Source: Paracentrotus lividus (taxonomy: Eukaryota > Echinodermata > Echinoidea > Camarodonta > Echinidae). From it: a stretch of 64,000 nt of DNA. This document shows, one piece after another, positions 12,526 to 24,999 of the stretch; the first letter of the stretch is position 1, and each line of letters begins with the position of its first letter. The stretch covers positions 3,782,411-3,846,410 of the forward strand of contig CALNVZ010003435.1 in NCBI GenBank assembly GCA_940671915.1. The letters are read 5' to 3'. The notes under the pieces were generated by a model. That model saw only the letters and a program-made list of their open reading frames with translations. It ran no database searches and was not told the origin of the DNA. The position numbers were made by a program, and so were the translations under genes.

Positions 12526-13760
12526 ATTATGGTATAGTTCATAAACATGATTGCTCTAATGTTGCGGTAAATGAACGAGTGTCCTATCAGCAAAGTAGCC
12601 GCAAAATAAACGTAAAATAAAAGGAACTACGATATTTACATTATTCGCCGCGTGATAGAGCCTATCCAAAATCAAATATCAGGAACATTAACAGTTATCT
12701 TGCGGATCAGGTTTGAATACAATTAGAACCGCTCCAGCATCGAAATGACGGTGTCTTTGATTGTGATTTTACAATTTCCCATGATATCAAATGTGTCAAT
12801 ATTGAAAAATATACCCTTCTTTGTGAAAACTTATAACCAAATAAAGATGACATATACATGACAGTAAAACATAATGTTTAATAATAGGAAAAAACACATG
12901 ATATATCATCTTACAAGAATGACTAATTTTCACCTTGAACTGTTAGAAAAGTCACTGCTTTCATCAACCAAGAATGTGTTTGACATTGTTTCATCAAGTT
13001 CATCTGAAAAAAGATTTCACGACATTTTTTCCGGACACTACTGGAACGATTAACTTCAACCCCAAACAACCCTAACCCTACATCTTCATGATCTTAGACG
13101 AAATAAAGCTCGCAGCAATTGCGTCACCTGAAATAAGCCACTACTCTTTGCACTCTTTGTGGGAATTCATTTCTGGACTCTTTTTAAATTTTATTCTTTT
13201 TTAAGTATTCGGTCCATGATGATTATACTTACGTAAACCTTTCGTTTTAAAACATCATACAGTCAATATCATGAAATAAATGAACTGCACGGATAAATAA
13301 ATGCTTTTACGAATTTGTGTATAATTGTATATATTAAATAAAAATAAGTATATGTTACTATTCATTCCACATTGAAAATATCACTTTCCACTAATATTTT
13401 CGAATTGCTCTTGATACACAATGATTTGTTAATTAAAGTTTGAATTCGTCATATTTTATAAACGTTCTGCTTGAAATGAATGTGTAGTTCATTTTTGAAA
13501 AGAAAACATAAAAATTTCAAAGAAACTAAAATGAGGTTGATAGTCTTTAGATGGCGCATCGAGATAATCACCACAATATTATTAACAACTCTTATTCCTA
13601 TCTATAAAAAGGAAATCGGTTATTTTGTTGTTGTTGTTGTTGTCATGGTTGTTGATGGCATGGAACCGAGGTAAACGACTTCCAGTGTGATATACTATTA
13701 TTAGAAATAGAAAAGGGTTACGTTACATAAAAAAGGGTTATGCATGACATGACAATCATT
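12526..13760. other. Non-coding, includes (GTT)n
   Basis: AT-rich DNA with a small GTT microsatellite at 13626-13642. That microsatellite produces the poly-Val stretch of the frame 13480-13674. No gene was recognised. Confidence 0.5.
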
Positions 13761-14110
13761 GAACATAACAACATGACTATTTAAAATGCTGTGATGGTAA
13801 AGTAATTATCATTAATCCTTAAAGGAAATTGCCAACGAAACATACAAGTCTAATGAATTATAATACGCTTGACTGCAAGATGACAATATAATTTAAACCA
13901 CGAGTATGACGAAATATAATGTGAAACTGCATTGACGAGATATAATGTGAATTATTTAACATAATAACATGACTATTTGAAATACTGCGATGGTATAATA
14001 ATTATCATTAATCTTTAAGGAAGTCACCAACGAAACATAGAAGACTAATAAATTAGAGTAAAACTTGACAGTGGGATGACCATTATTGAATAACCACAAT
14101 ATTTCTTAAG
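13761..14110 (+). repeat. Two-copy tandem duplication, period 196 bp
   Basis: AACATGACTATTT at 13770 recurs at 13966. Both copies continue with GCGATGGTA/GTGATGGTA, AATTATCATTAATC, TTAAGGAA, CCAACGAAACATA and a C/A-TTGACwG block. The copies are diverged but collinear. A weaker trace may precede copy 1. Confidence 0.75.
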
Positions 14111-16132
14111 CGGGAAGGTAGCAGCCCTATTTAAAACCGTATAACGAGCATAACACGATATATTGTGAAACTGTGCTTTATCACTATCAAAACTTTTGAA
14201 TTCCTTCGATCAATACCTGATCGTCGTATTTTGCTTCGATAGAACCATCTATTGAGTTTTGATTTGACGGGGTATTGTTGGTTTAACTTACCAAAGACAA
14301 AGGTCTCTGTACTTTTAATGATCGCTAAAGTCATTTTTTTTTTAATTGTTACGTGTGAAATTGTAGGGTTCCGGTTGATGTGTTCTGATGACTTTGCATC
14401 TTGACTTTTTGTCACATAAATCAGGATCGATGGAAAATTAAGGTGAAATACACGGTGCGTGTTTAAGGGCATGATTACACCTGTCAAGCGATGATATAAT
14501 CTGAGATTTGAATCAGGTATGGAACGCCATGATGGTACAAAATAGACTTGGCGAGGATCTGGAAATAAGAACCTCAAGATTTATGAGGACATGAAAGTGA
14601 ACGCCGTTCCAAAGGCAAAGAATTGAAGCTTTAACAAATTAACATAATAATAATGATGCAAATCCCTTGTCTACGAGATTTCGATTCAAGTAGGGGACCG
14701 TAGTAGTTCTGTGAGCGTCATGACACTAGTTCGAACTTTAAAAAAAAACAATAATAAAATCTATTATTTTATAGTCCTTTATCATGTTTATCGAAGCTCC
14801 AATTCCTTACCCGTGGATCGGCGTTAACGTTCAGAAAAAATATCTAAAGGTCTTTATTGTATCTCATGATGGTAACTCTATTTAATTGTAGTGTATGATT
14901 TTGTCTTTTCGTGTCATGACACATTTTATTGCATTGCGCTATATATGGCGTTCCACAAATACTTGTTTCGATGCCTGATTCAACATGTTCAAGATACAAG
15001 ATTCTGACATCTCTCGACAGTGCTAAACACAGCATATGAGATGGTTTGGAATATTGAACATTATGATTCTTTGAGAATGTTACAGTTATACATGTTCTGC
15101 AGAATGTCCGGTTTTTATTTGCTGTGAATTGATTGTTCAAAAAAGACCTCGACAGCAAACAAGACATTGTTATTGAATAAAATATTTTTGTTACTATACT
15201 AGTCGATTCGATCGAACTAGACAGTTAAGAAAATAGATTGTAGGGTAACATTAATTGTATTGATGTGTATAGGTGTTGAAGGAGTTTAAAGCACGATATG
15301 GGGCTCTACCCGAGGTAAAGGTACATTGGAATGTATCACATTCTTTTGCTAGATTTATGCGAAGGTGTTAAAATTCTATGTTACGTTACATTTAAATGTA
15401 ACATTAGATGGCATAGCTTCTGACATTTTTGTACCTTAGATCAGATAATTTTTCTTTAAAACAAATGAAATGTAGAACACTGCACTATCATGTTCTAGAT
15501 TCCTTTATCCGTGGTCGACCTTTGCTAAACCTTAACCCACTAGTAAGTAGTAGGACGAGAATGCGCATGCGTCGTGTCAACGCATCCCGAATGCATATCG
15601 TCGTGTACTAACCCTTCACGAACTCAGGTAACTTGCGACCCCAACTTTACGAAAACAACTCGAAATTAAAGGACGTACTTTCACTTTCACTCTCCTTTTC
15701 TTTCACTGACATACTGAACGAAAGGTGACAAAGACAAGAGATAGAAGGGACAGAATGACAGAAAGGTAGAAAAGTGCTGGGTTTTGATGATCATGATGAT
15801 GGTAGGAAAAGCGTGTCCTGCTTTGCTTTCTCTACCGTGGTGATAATTTGTGCTGGAAGGAAGCTCAAAACGTCACCTGGCTATTCTGATGTTACTTGAG
15901 GGCAGTAGCGTGTGGATGCACTTTCCTCCTTAATAGCACTAGCCCTATTTGCCAAAGCGTTGTTTTTCTTTCCCTTCTAAAAAGGAAGAAAGAGGGGGGG
16001 GGAGGTAAAGCATGATAAGAGAGTCTGAGGTGAGAGCGTAAATTGTGTCCTTTGCATCAAGTGGACTGGGCAATGAGTGTCCTTAGTTCTTTATCGATTG
16101 TCTTCTGAGGGGGTTTGGAGAAGGAGGATGAG
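14111..16132. other. Non-coding, two unrecognised minus-strand frames
   Basis: The longest frames are 14131-14577 (148 codons) and 14844-15167 (107 codons), both minus strand. Neither has a domain, a clear splice-site frame or a biased composition that I recognise. The lengths are close to what AT-rich random sequence can give, so neither is called as a gene. Confidence 0.45.
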
Positions 16133-16176
16133 GATGAAGATGATGATGGTGGTGGTAGTGGTGGTGGTGGTGGTGG
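16133..16176 (+). repeat. (GAT)/(GGT) microsatellite
   Basis: GATGATGATGGTGGTGG-type trinucleotide repeats within a purine-rich context. This is simple sequence with no coding evidence. Confidence 0.75.
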
Positions 16177-16799
16177 AAGAGATAGGGGTAATGGTGTCAT
16201 GTCTGAAGTCAGGTGGAAAGAGGTTAATAACCCGATGTGGTTAAGATGACGATAGGGGGCATTTTAGGACAAAGTGGATGGATGATGGAGTAATTGAAAA
16301 CGAGAAAAGTTGGTTTACCATAATGCAATTAGGACATTCCAGTTATGTTCTGATTTATAATGAAATCCGGTAATAAAAGACGATATCAAATTACAACGAA
16401 AATGATACACTGAATATGAAAATGCGAATGCAACAGAATAATGTGGATATACATGCATTTAAGGCGACATTTATCCATAGTACAAAACCATAAAGCCCCC
16501 TTATGTTTATATCGGTGTTTATAGAAAATAAATGTACCGACTTAGACGTTCCATTTTTATGGACATTCGGTGACGTTCAGTTGATTTCTATTCAAAAACA
16601 TGCATATGCCTACTGCACTTGAATATTGATATTACGTAATGTTAATGGCTTGCGATGTCTTCAGTCCACAACTTGGTACAGGACCCTACACAAATTTAAT
16701 AAAAAAAAAATTAAAAAAATGCACATAATAAACGCCCGCTGGGTGCTTGCCTAAGCAGTATAGGACATGCTCTTTCTTTTTGAAATCAACATTGACCAA

Positions 16800-17054
16800 G
16801 TTGACCAAGCCCCTAAGTCTGAAGATGGATCTGAATTCTTGATCCAGTGGGGCGCCCTCACCGAACGAGAGTAGGCTTCCAGTCACTTGGATCAGTGAGT
16901 CTTTGCCGACCAGGTAGATTGTTGTCAACGAACCACTCCTAATGACCGACCCAGGGACATAACGTCGTGGGAAGTGGGTTAATTGATCTACCAACTGCAC
17001 GGACCGGGTAGGGACCGATCCAGGGCCATTGAACACCATATTTCTCCTTTTGTT
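16800..17054 (-). CDS. Possible NTF2-like domain exon or remnant
   Basis: An open frame runs from ATG at 17039 to 16686, and its first 78 or so codons resemble an NTF2-like fold. It begins MVFNGPGSV, like the (L/V)xWNGxxV strand of NXT/p15 and NTF2. It ends with TGSLLSFGEGAPLDQEF followed by RSIFRL, like the G-x-L...P...F...F-x-L strands of that family. Between them lie a helix-like SVQLVDQL segment and a strand TIYLV. NTF2-like proteins act in nuclear transport, mRNA export and scaffolding. The usual N-terminal helix and the last strand (W-x-I...D-x-F) are missing, and after about codon 80 the frame turns low-complexity. On the minus strand a possible acceptor ATTGTTTAG ends at 17055, and its TAG is also an in-frame stop. 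I see no convincing 5' splice site. It could be one exon, a decayed copy or a chance resemblance. Confidence 0.3.
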
Positions 17055-17059
17055 CTAAA

Positions 17060-17646
17060 CAATCTCTTCCAACTTTCTCTCTGGAGTTTGGTTCCTGTTT
17101 CAAGCCTCATCAGCTAATCAGGATGTAAGAGGATAAATGAGATGACCTTTGATCTCTGTAAAGTGTCAGATGGTTAATGAACCCTTTTATGTCACAAAAG
17201 ATGTTCAGATTTATTACGATTTAACATTGGACTACTATCACCCTCTTATTCTTGGAGATTTTAGATATTTCACATTTGCAGTCTTCCGCGAAATATATGA
17301 ATTAATCGATAATAGTAATAACGGTAAATATAAGGAAATATTAAATGGTTTGTTCTAATATTCGAGTTTTAGTTGAAGGCTATTTGTAAGTAAAGTCAAA
17401 CTGGTAATGTTAACTAGTAACATTCGGCCTGGGACAAATGTTCTTTACATTACAGGTTTAATTTTCCCCCCACAATTAGACATCAATAATGTCCAGCCTT
17501 TTTTAAATGTGGGGTCGATAACTCCAAAAATTTATCAACTAGAAATTTTGTATATTTCCTTGTGCGATTGCATAATTTTAACAATCATAAGGGCTGCAAG
17601 TGCTTATTATTTGAACCAAATCCACAAAATGCTCATCAAATAACCC
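17060..17646. other. Non-coding, nothing recognised
   Basis: AT-rich. The two plus-strand frames at 17149-17358 and 17407-17643 have no identifiable domain. Confidence 0.45.
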
Positions 17647-17672
17647 TTTTTTTTTTTTTTTTTTTTTTTTTT
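17647..17672. repeat. T26 homopolymer run
   Basis: Twenty-six consecutive T residues. It could be the complement of a retroposon poly(A) tail on the minus strand, but no element body was recognised beside it. Confidence 0.8.
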
Positions 17673-19193
17673 GGAATGTTTAATTACATTTGAACAGTGA
17701 TATCTTAGTCGTGATAGTACGCATTCTGAATGACGACCATAAACACAGACACCTCATATTTTAGGTATAAGATAAACTTAAAAACTCGTCTTAAATTTTC
17801 ATATACCTTTCGTGTTCTTTGGGGAAGAACCCTTTTGTTTTTTAGAAAATTGTGTAAGCAATATTTCCTTGTTGATAAAAAGTGCTTTGACTTTTGGGAT
17901 ATATTTCGAACGGACTTTTAGAAATATGACATCAAATATGTACTATTGTTGTTGAATATATTTTCCTTCTATTTCGTCTCGCCAGTCGTTCTAGATAACA
18001 CGAAGGTAAAAGGAAGTAAGGTCGTATTTGGCCTGTATTCTGCGATGAGTAATGATGGTATTAACAGTTACAACTAAATAAATAAATGAAAACATGAAAG
18101 TGGAGTTTTGTAGAATTGGGTCATTGGCCTAATTAAAAACGGGAAGTTGTCCTCGATTTATGTACCTTAACCATGACTGATTCTTAGAAGAAAAAATGTT
18201 TTAAACATTACTCGTACATGCAAAAGTTTATTATTTTTATTTCAACTGTTACCATGGTTACGGTTATGGAATAAAATATGATTCACACTCACGTATCAGT
18301 TACAAAAACAAACACATGTACAATGTAAGTTTATTAAAACAATAAATGCACTACATTTAGATATTCCCTATAATGAACGATATAGCATTTGTTATTCATG
18401 AATGATAATATTCGGCATTATATTGGCGGTCTTGTCATTTTAATGTGAATATTATATACAGTTCTTTAATTCAATTTAAATGTAAAACTTCATCATTCAA
18501 CTAACTATTATTATTGTAGCAAATTATGATTATTATAATTAGGCCTATATATCAAGTTAATAAGCTACAAGTTATATTCGTCATCATATTGGTTGCATTT
18601 TTTGTTAATTCCGGATACAAACAAAGTCAATATCTTTGTTTTTACTTGGCTTGGTTTAATCTTATAACGTTGCAAATTTCAAAATTTAATTGCTTAGTGT
18701 AAATTGAATGATAATGAATTCCTTGATCTTACTATTATGGAGTAATACAAAGGAATGATAACGAGGAAAGAATAATCAACTATCATGCCGGTTGCAGTGA
18801 TGCACCCTATCTCTCCATCTGTGCCTTATTTCCCACACCTCAAGAGAGTACCAAACGGTTGATGAATTAGTGACGCAGTTTTAGCACATCTCTCTAATCA
18901 ACCAGTCCTGCTTCTATTAATCGCATCATCACAGCGTGCCGAAACGGGGGATCTACCCTGTAGCGACTATCTCTATAAAGGTCTTCCAAAATAATCTGTA
19001 GCAGGCAGTTGGGTATAGAAGATTCAATTTGTTCCAATTCCCCAACACCTCCCTGATCTCAATAGTTCTTGCTAAAAGCCCTTGCAGTAAATAGGTTGCC
19101 CTAACTGTCTCACCCCATCACAAATCAGCGGATACCGTTCTCCCATGGGTTGCCCCCAAACAAAAATTAGGACAAATGGACGAAAATACGTCC
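17673..19193. other. Non-coding AT-rich stretch
   Basis: No gene. The palindrome TAGGCCTA occurs at 18540. Around 18780-19050 the base composition is more balanced, but no motif cluster or frame stands out. Confidence 0.5.
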
Positions 19194-19260
19194 AGGGGCG
19201 GACGCAGCCCCGGTCACCACCAGTGCTGTTCAAGTGGTGTTACTGGTAAAGAAGGGTGCT
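19194..19260 (+). mobile_element. Possible hAT-like terminal fragment
   Basis: The sequence CAGGGGCGGACGCAG resembles the CAGGGGCGGA-type termini seen on many hAT-related non-autonomous elements. No matching opposite end was found nearby, so this may be a truncated copy or coincidence. Confidence 0.2.
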
Positions 19261-21421
19261 TTTTAACCCCCTTCCTGAAGAAAAGAAGATTCTTTCCGCC
19301 TGATTTGAAGAATATAATTATTAATTTGTGATCAGATTGGTGTGTGACTGTTTGGAATGGAGGACGCCAGGGGATGCGACTTATCTCGCGCGGAGGTCCC
19401 CCTCGACGCTCTGGACGATTATCTCGTATAAGGCGAGAGGCGCAGATTTTACGAGATAGAAAATAACCAGAGTTGCATCACATAGACACGTCTTTGAATC
19501 CCTCGCTCTGATTGAGGGCTTAAAGCTTTTCATCTCATTTATAAGAGCGTCGTAATCATTATCATCATCAATCCTATTCCTAAGGCGAAATGGTGAATCG
19601 TTGTCGCTTAAAAAGAGGGGTAACTTACCAATTTAAAATATCTAATGTGATCATAATCGATTTACCACAATGAAAATAATTATTGCTCTTAGGTAAAATG
19701 ATACTTTTTCTGTCATTTTATTCCGAAACCCACTGCCAATCCTTGAAAAAAAACAAAAAAAACGCGTTTTAAATAGTCAGGATAATACATAGTTTTTGTG
19801 GCAGATTCCGGGGATATTTGTTGTTTCTATTCTTAGAAAAAATAAAACTATCTGCAGTGTATTCAGGAAACTTATTCCATTCTCAAAAATGAAAATCTAA
19901 CAATTAAGTAAAGGAAAGTCTCAAGATTATATGCAAGATGGTGCAAAGAGTGACGAATCTGGTTGGTTACCATAGCAACATATCGAAAGTCTGAAATCGA
20001 CCAAATTCACATTGAAACGTTTTTCATTAAAACGAGATGAATTAGAGCAGTGGAGGAAAATCACACCTAAATGCGCTGGAATGCAGTTATATCGAAATAT
20101 ATGAAAAATACAGATTTTAGGTCTCGGTTTAATCACGCCGCTTGCAAAATTGCCTCAAGAGTTATGTAGCAAGGCCCGAGATAGACACTATACACCCGAG
20201 AGTCAGGCGGACAACCCAAGGGGAAAGATGAGTCGCTTTTGGCGGGAACCAACCAAACATAGAAAATAGATGAAAATTATTCTTATCTGATCGTGTGCCG
20301 CGGATTCCCTGGTGTGAATAATGTGACGATGTGGTGCTCTTACTACCTGCGGCTATACTTAATTTTCATATCTTCATCATGATTCATTACAGCTTTACGT
20401 CAAAGTGAAATTATTTTAGAGAGCGAGGGGTGAGAAGTAAATTGTTTTAGACAAACGGAACACGATTAAGGGAGAGATAAAAGATTTAGGGAAATGAATA
20501 TCCCTTCCCGGGTAATCACTGCCGTATAATAAGAGGGTGACGACCGCCGACTCATACATAACAAAGGTCAAACAAAAATGTCGCTAACTACCAAAAATGA
20601 AATTGAAAAAACAAAACAAAACAAAAATACAAAAAAACAACAACAACAGAAATTTGTAGTGTGTATAATAATTTCACTGTTTGGGATTACTTTTCTAAAC
20701 TAATAATGCGAATAATGATTAATACGTCACTCGAAAAAAAAGGAAGTATAATGGACTTATTAGGATTAGTTAAATGTAAATCATTTTAGATTCAACCTGA
20801 CACAAGTAATAGCAGTAGTAGTAGTAGTAATGGTTTATTCAAATAAAAATTCAATTGCAGCCACATGGCCGAATTGTAGAATTTTGTTTTCAAATAATCA
20901 TTTTTACATTGCATACATTTGCGACAGAAAAGGTCATAATTTATATCATATTTTTCCTTAAGTTAAGCAACTCATACTGTACATGTTATAATAATTATTA
21001 AGTGTCGAGTTGGAATTATCTAGTGATTAGGATATATATATATATTTACGTAAGAATATTAAGTTTAAGTAAAAATATTACGAAATTAAATTATAGCAGA
21101 GAAGGAGAAAAGGGGTGAAGAAAAGTGAGCAGCTAGTTATCAACGAGCATAAGCATGAAAAGAACATAATTATGATTTATCCAGGTTTGAGATATGGGAA
21201 TAGGAAAACTTAGCATCTGGTAAAAATCAAGATAAAGTGAATTTACGAAGAAGTGTGTAACAAATTATTAAGGGTAAGTATAAAATTTACGTTTCAATAA
21301 CATTTAGCAATAACAATAACTAATAATTCATTCTAAATGTACACATGAAGCGTACAAATACAATATTCAAATTACATACAATATACAAAAATTACCGGTT
21401 TTGGGAATGATGAACATGGCA
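19261..21421. other. Non-coding, small stem at 19420-19458
   Basis: No gene. The 9-bp arms TATCTCGTA (19420-19428) and TACGAGATA (19450-19458) form a perfect stem around a 21-nt loop, in a GC-richer patch (19360-19460). An (AGT)n run lies near 20810-20828. The rest is AT-rich and unremarkable. Confidence 0.5.
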
Positions 21422-21474
21422 ATATTTTAGAAACTGCAGAAAGCATGACATGCTTTCTGCAATATCTAAAATAT
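21422..21474. repeat. 53-nt near-perfect palindrome
   Basis: The inner arms GCAGAAAGCATG and CATGCTTTCTGC (12 bp each) are perfect complements separated by a single A. Outside them a symmetric 4x4 mismatch is flanked by another perfect 10-bp pair, ATATTTTAGA and TCTAAAATAT. It would form a very stable stem of 22 pairs. The one-base spacer means a real RNA loop would open to about five nucleotides. It could be a cruciform, a degraded foldback element or a small RNA hairpin. More AATATTG/CAATATT-type self-complementary sequence follows. Confidence 0.85.
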
Positions 21475-21772
21475 TGAAATATTTCATTATTGAAAATATT
21501 AAAATATTGAAAATATTGAAATATTTTACACATTGTGTAAGCTTAAAAAGGATAGTTTGAAATGATATAAGTGCCACATTTTTGGTCGACAAGAAAATAG
21601 CAGGCTTAAGTGTATGGGTTGATGATGACTACGTCATTAAAGGTATTGTGAATTTTTCAAAATTGGTACTATGAATTTTTCAAAATTGTCATTAAAATAC
21701 ATAATTTATAACTAATTACAATAGGTCCACAAATTCTAAAAATACTCATAAGAAGTAGTATTATAAACAGAA
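21475..21772. other. AT-rich spacer
   Basis: Contains repeated AAAATATTGAAATATT-type sequence and two copies of ATTTTTCAAAATTG near 21650-21690. No gene. Confidence 0.5.
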
Positions 21773-21980
21773 AACTGTTTTAAAACGCTGTGTAAAAAAA
21801 TGTGTTGTTTACAAAAAAGTTGTGTAAGATTCTTAAACAACAGTTGATTAAGCTTTAAACAGCAGGTGTTGTGTAATGACTTTACACAAGTATGGTTCCT
21901 ATAGTAAACAGGGGTTGTGTAAAGTTTTAAACAAGTTGACCAATGTGTAGTTTTTTTTTTACACAGCGTTTTAACAGTGT
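21773..21980. mobile_element. MITE-like element, TIR of CACTGTTAAAACGC type
   Basis: About 207 bp. The left end ACTGTTTTAAAACGCTGTG and the right end CACAGCGTTTTAACAGT form terminal inverted repeats that extend into GTGTAAAAAAA/TTTTTTTTACAC, with two extra T in the left copy. Inside, motifs of the type GTTGTGTAA and TTTAAACA recur several times, as in subterminal binding repeats of a DNA transposon. No transposase is encoded. The terminus resembles that of the element at 55222-55788. The target-site duplication is not clear. Confidence 0.65.
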
Positions 21981-24237
21981 ACATATGCTCATAATTCAAT
22001 ATGTCTCCACAACAAAAGAAAAGCAAACAAACAAGAAAAGGTGAAGGAAAAAACAAGAAATAAAAGAATCAAGGCAATAAATTCATAATATTCCCCTTTC
22101 CCCCTCTCTAATCAGCACTTTATATTCTCCACTCTAGCTAGGTGCCCCCTCATTGGGTTCCAGACGCCATGTTGGCAACGAGTCCAACTCTGACTTCAAC
22201 CTTTTCATGTTTTCCACAACCTTTTCAGAAGCGGTCAACGAATAATACATTCGGTCAGTTATAATGAAAAAATGTTTGAAACTTAATTCAGATTGTTGAA
22301 TAAAATCGGATCGCGTCACCAACATTATCCTTAAATTGTGATCGATTATTCAACATGGAACTATATTTCTTCAAAGTTTTACTTGTTTGGTTTTACATTC
22401 ATTCAAATTAATTTACCTGAGATTTCTCTTTTTCGCATGATAAGCTCAATCAGTTTTATTAAGATACCTTGTTGGTTGTGTAATCTATGAGTTAGGCATC
22501 TTTATAGGAATAGCAAAATATTCAAACTATGAGTCGTCAAAATTACAATTGTGAGTTTTAAATTGTTTATATTGTAATCAAGATTGAAATTGATGAAATT
22601 ACACTATAAAGTCCCGAAAAATAAACTGACCGTCGATATCATAACAAAATAATACATAATCGAAGTTTGCCTAATGTAGATGATAATATGATTTTTAAAA
22701 AATCTACTCAATTAAACATAAACTAGTTAAAAATGACTAGATAAAAGGATCAGTTGGGTGAAATTGTTATTTTAGCCAAATTTGAATATTTTCTTATTAA
22801 ATTTGATTTGAACAGTCATTTCTCAAAATGAAATAATGATAAAGAAAATGACAAATTGCACCCCTTTGACTACTAATCTAATAATTTTAACTTCTTATTT
22901 TTTTAAAGAGTGTATCGGGCTATAGAAATAAGGATTAAGAAAATAAAACAATATATTTATGAAGTATCAATACATATTCGTCACAAGTCATGTTGAAATA
23001 CACATGCGAAAATACATGCCTTTTCTGCTGCAAAAAGAAGGTAAATATCCATGATGATTAGCGATATTCATTTAGATTAAAAGTGATTTAAATCAGGATT
23101 TTAATAAAAGGTACCGTAAAATTAAAATTATTAATTATTACAGTAAAAGAGTGGCAGTATTTAAACAAGTTGCAATGATTTTTTTCCTTTCTGCCAATTC
23201 ATTTGTGCATCAGATAGCTCAAACGATGAAGCTTAAACCTCACTCTAATCAATACATTAACGACAAATTTTGGATATACAAAAAATGGGTTGATGGAAAG
23301 GCCTTTAAGATAACAGGAATTTAGGATAAAAGAAAATAAGTGAAACTGTCCATCTCCTAAATTGCCCGGGCTAAAATCCATCGCTTACGTTAAGCTAAGG
23401 AACGGCATCAGCTCACGTACTCGCTCATATAACCGTTTCTCACTCCCTCTCTTTTCCTAACATTTCGTGTTTCTCTGATGTAATGCGTAAGCGGAACATT
23501 TTGGACGAGATATATATGTATAAGTATATATATATATGTATTGATATATCCATCTCTTGTGCCTGTGGGTATGAAGTGGTAGCCTAAGTCTGGAGGGCAT
23601 TATTGGATAACACCAATTCCAGCAGACAGGCGCCGGTAGGATTCACACACATCACGCGGGGATTTTCTCTCGTTCACTCATCTTCATTCTTCTGAAATCT
23701 CTGCTTTCCAATTTCTCGATCTCCATTCCCGAGCCAGACCTGGCGAGCTAGCTGAACTTTGACTGACTCACTTTTTTTTTCGCCTCGTTTTTTCCCCGCA
23801 TTTTTGACACCTCCCAACTCGTTTCAATATACCTCGCCGATTTCCACTTGATTTTTTTCATTGTTACTATAGGATAGATGGTTTTCTACTGTACGGTATC
23901 TTGGAAATCTTGTCTATATTTTCAATGTTAATGTCAAAGGACAGTTATTTGGGTAATTTTCTTAGTTCTTTTGTAACCTACACTCTAAAGTATGAGATCA
24001 TGAATTTTGTTTAAGTTTAATACTGAAACACAATTCGAAATTATATTTCTAGAAACTAAAAATCTGTTGACCAATATTTATTGGATTGTTGTAGCCAAAA
24101 TCAGATTTCGTTTCATTGTGAATTCTGTTTTTGGCGCCTTTGAATGTTTTTATGGCAGACTCATAAATGCTGTTCATTTTCATCGTCATCATCTGTATAT
24201 TATCGTCGTCGTACAATAGTCATGATAGCATAATATA
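21981..24237. other. Non-coding, no gene seen
   Basis: AT-rich sequence. The frame 22134-22325 (minus) includes a charged, helix-like stretch but no known domain. A TA-rich run lies near 23510-23545. The GC-richer part at 23560-23790 has no recognised feature. Confidence 0.5.
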
Positions 24238-24440
24238 TACACTGCCCTCCAAAAGTTTGTGTACACCTGATGTCATTTATGTTTGAGATCATTTCAAAGC
24301 ATTTAATGTCCAGTACTTCAGTCCAAACTTTGTGAAGGTACAAAAAATACATTATGCAACCAGTATGCATGTACTTCTCTGGGGTTTTCGATGTGTATAA
24401 CTGTATTATTGCACAATCTTATTTTCAAATCGAATAAATA
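24238..24440 (+). mobile_element. Tc1/mariner-like terminal fragment
   Basis: The sequence starts at a TA dinucleotide (24238-24239), followed by CACTGCCCTCCAAAAGTTTG and TGTACACC. It is close to the CAGTG...CCAAAAGTTTGTG termini of Tc1/mariner-related elements. The matching opposite end was not found within the next several hundred bases, and no transposase frame is present. This is therefore most likely one end of a deleted copy. The downstream boundary is arbitrary. Confidence 0.45.
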
Positions 24441-24999
24441 AGTAAGAACGTTCTTCATTTTTCATTTTAGGGGTAAAAAAAAATTGTATTTAAATTGTGA
24501 AGCTTTACATTTTATCAATATCTAAACAAGTTTGTGATCACATCTTAAAGGATCAACGAACAACAAATCATGAAAGCAATTGGCGTGCACTTATGTGATC
24601 CTCTCCATGCAAGCATTCCTAACAGTATGTGCTATCATAGGAACTGCGCAGCATATACATATATAGATAGAAAATGAATTAATGAAATAATTAGCATAAT
24701 CATGGGAAATGAAAACAGCGAGAGCAGATTTCTTGAGGGAAAGTTGGTGAAAGCGCAAGGACACGTGACCGGTGTCAAGACTTGCTACAGGGCAGACCCA
24801 GTCATAGTTGGGCGACATGTTATTAATTAGAAACTTCAACTCAAATGGCTTTGATGATGATTTGAGAAAAGAATCGAAGAGAGAAAAGAAAGATAGAAAT
24901 GGTGGATGGAGGGTCTTGACGAGAGACGGTGAGGAAGGGATAAAATAGAAAGAAAATAAACAGAGGAAAAGAGATCGAAATTATATCGGCTGGTTGTGG
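24441..24999. other. Non-coding
   Basis: No gene. From about 24840 the plus strand becomes purine-rich, which explains the Ser-rich minus-strand frames 24836-25071. Confidence 0.5.

Noticed and set aside
14131..14577. 148-codon minus-strand frame
   Set aside because: No recognisable domain, motif or splice context; the length is possible by chance in AT-rich DNA.
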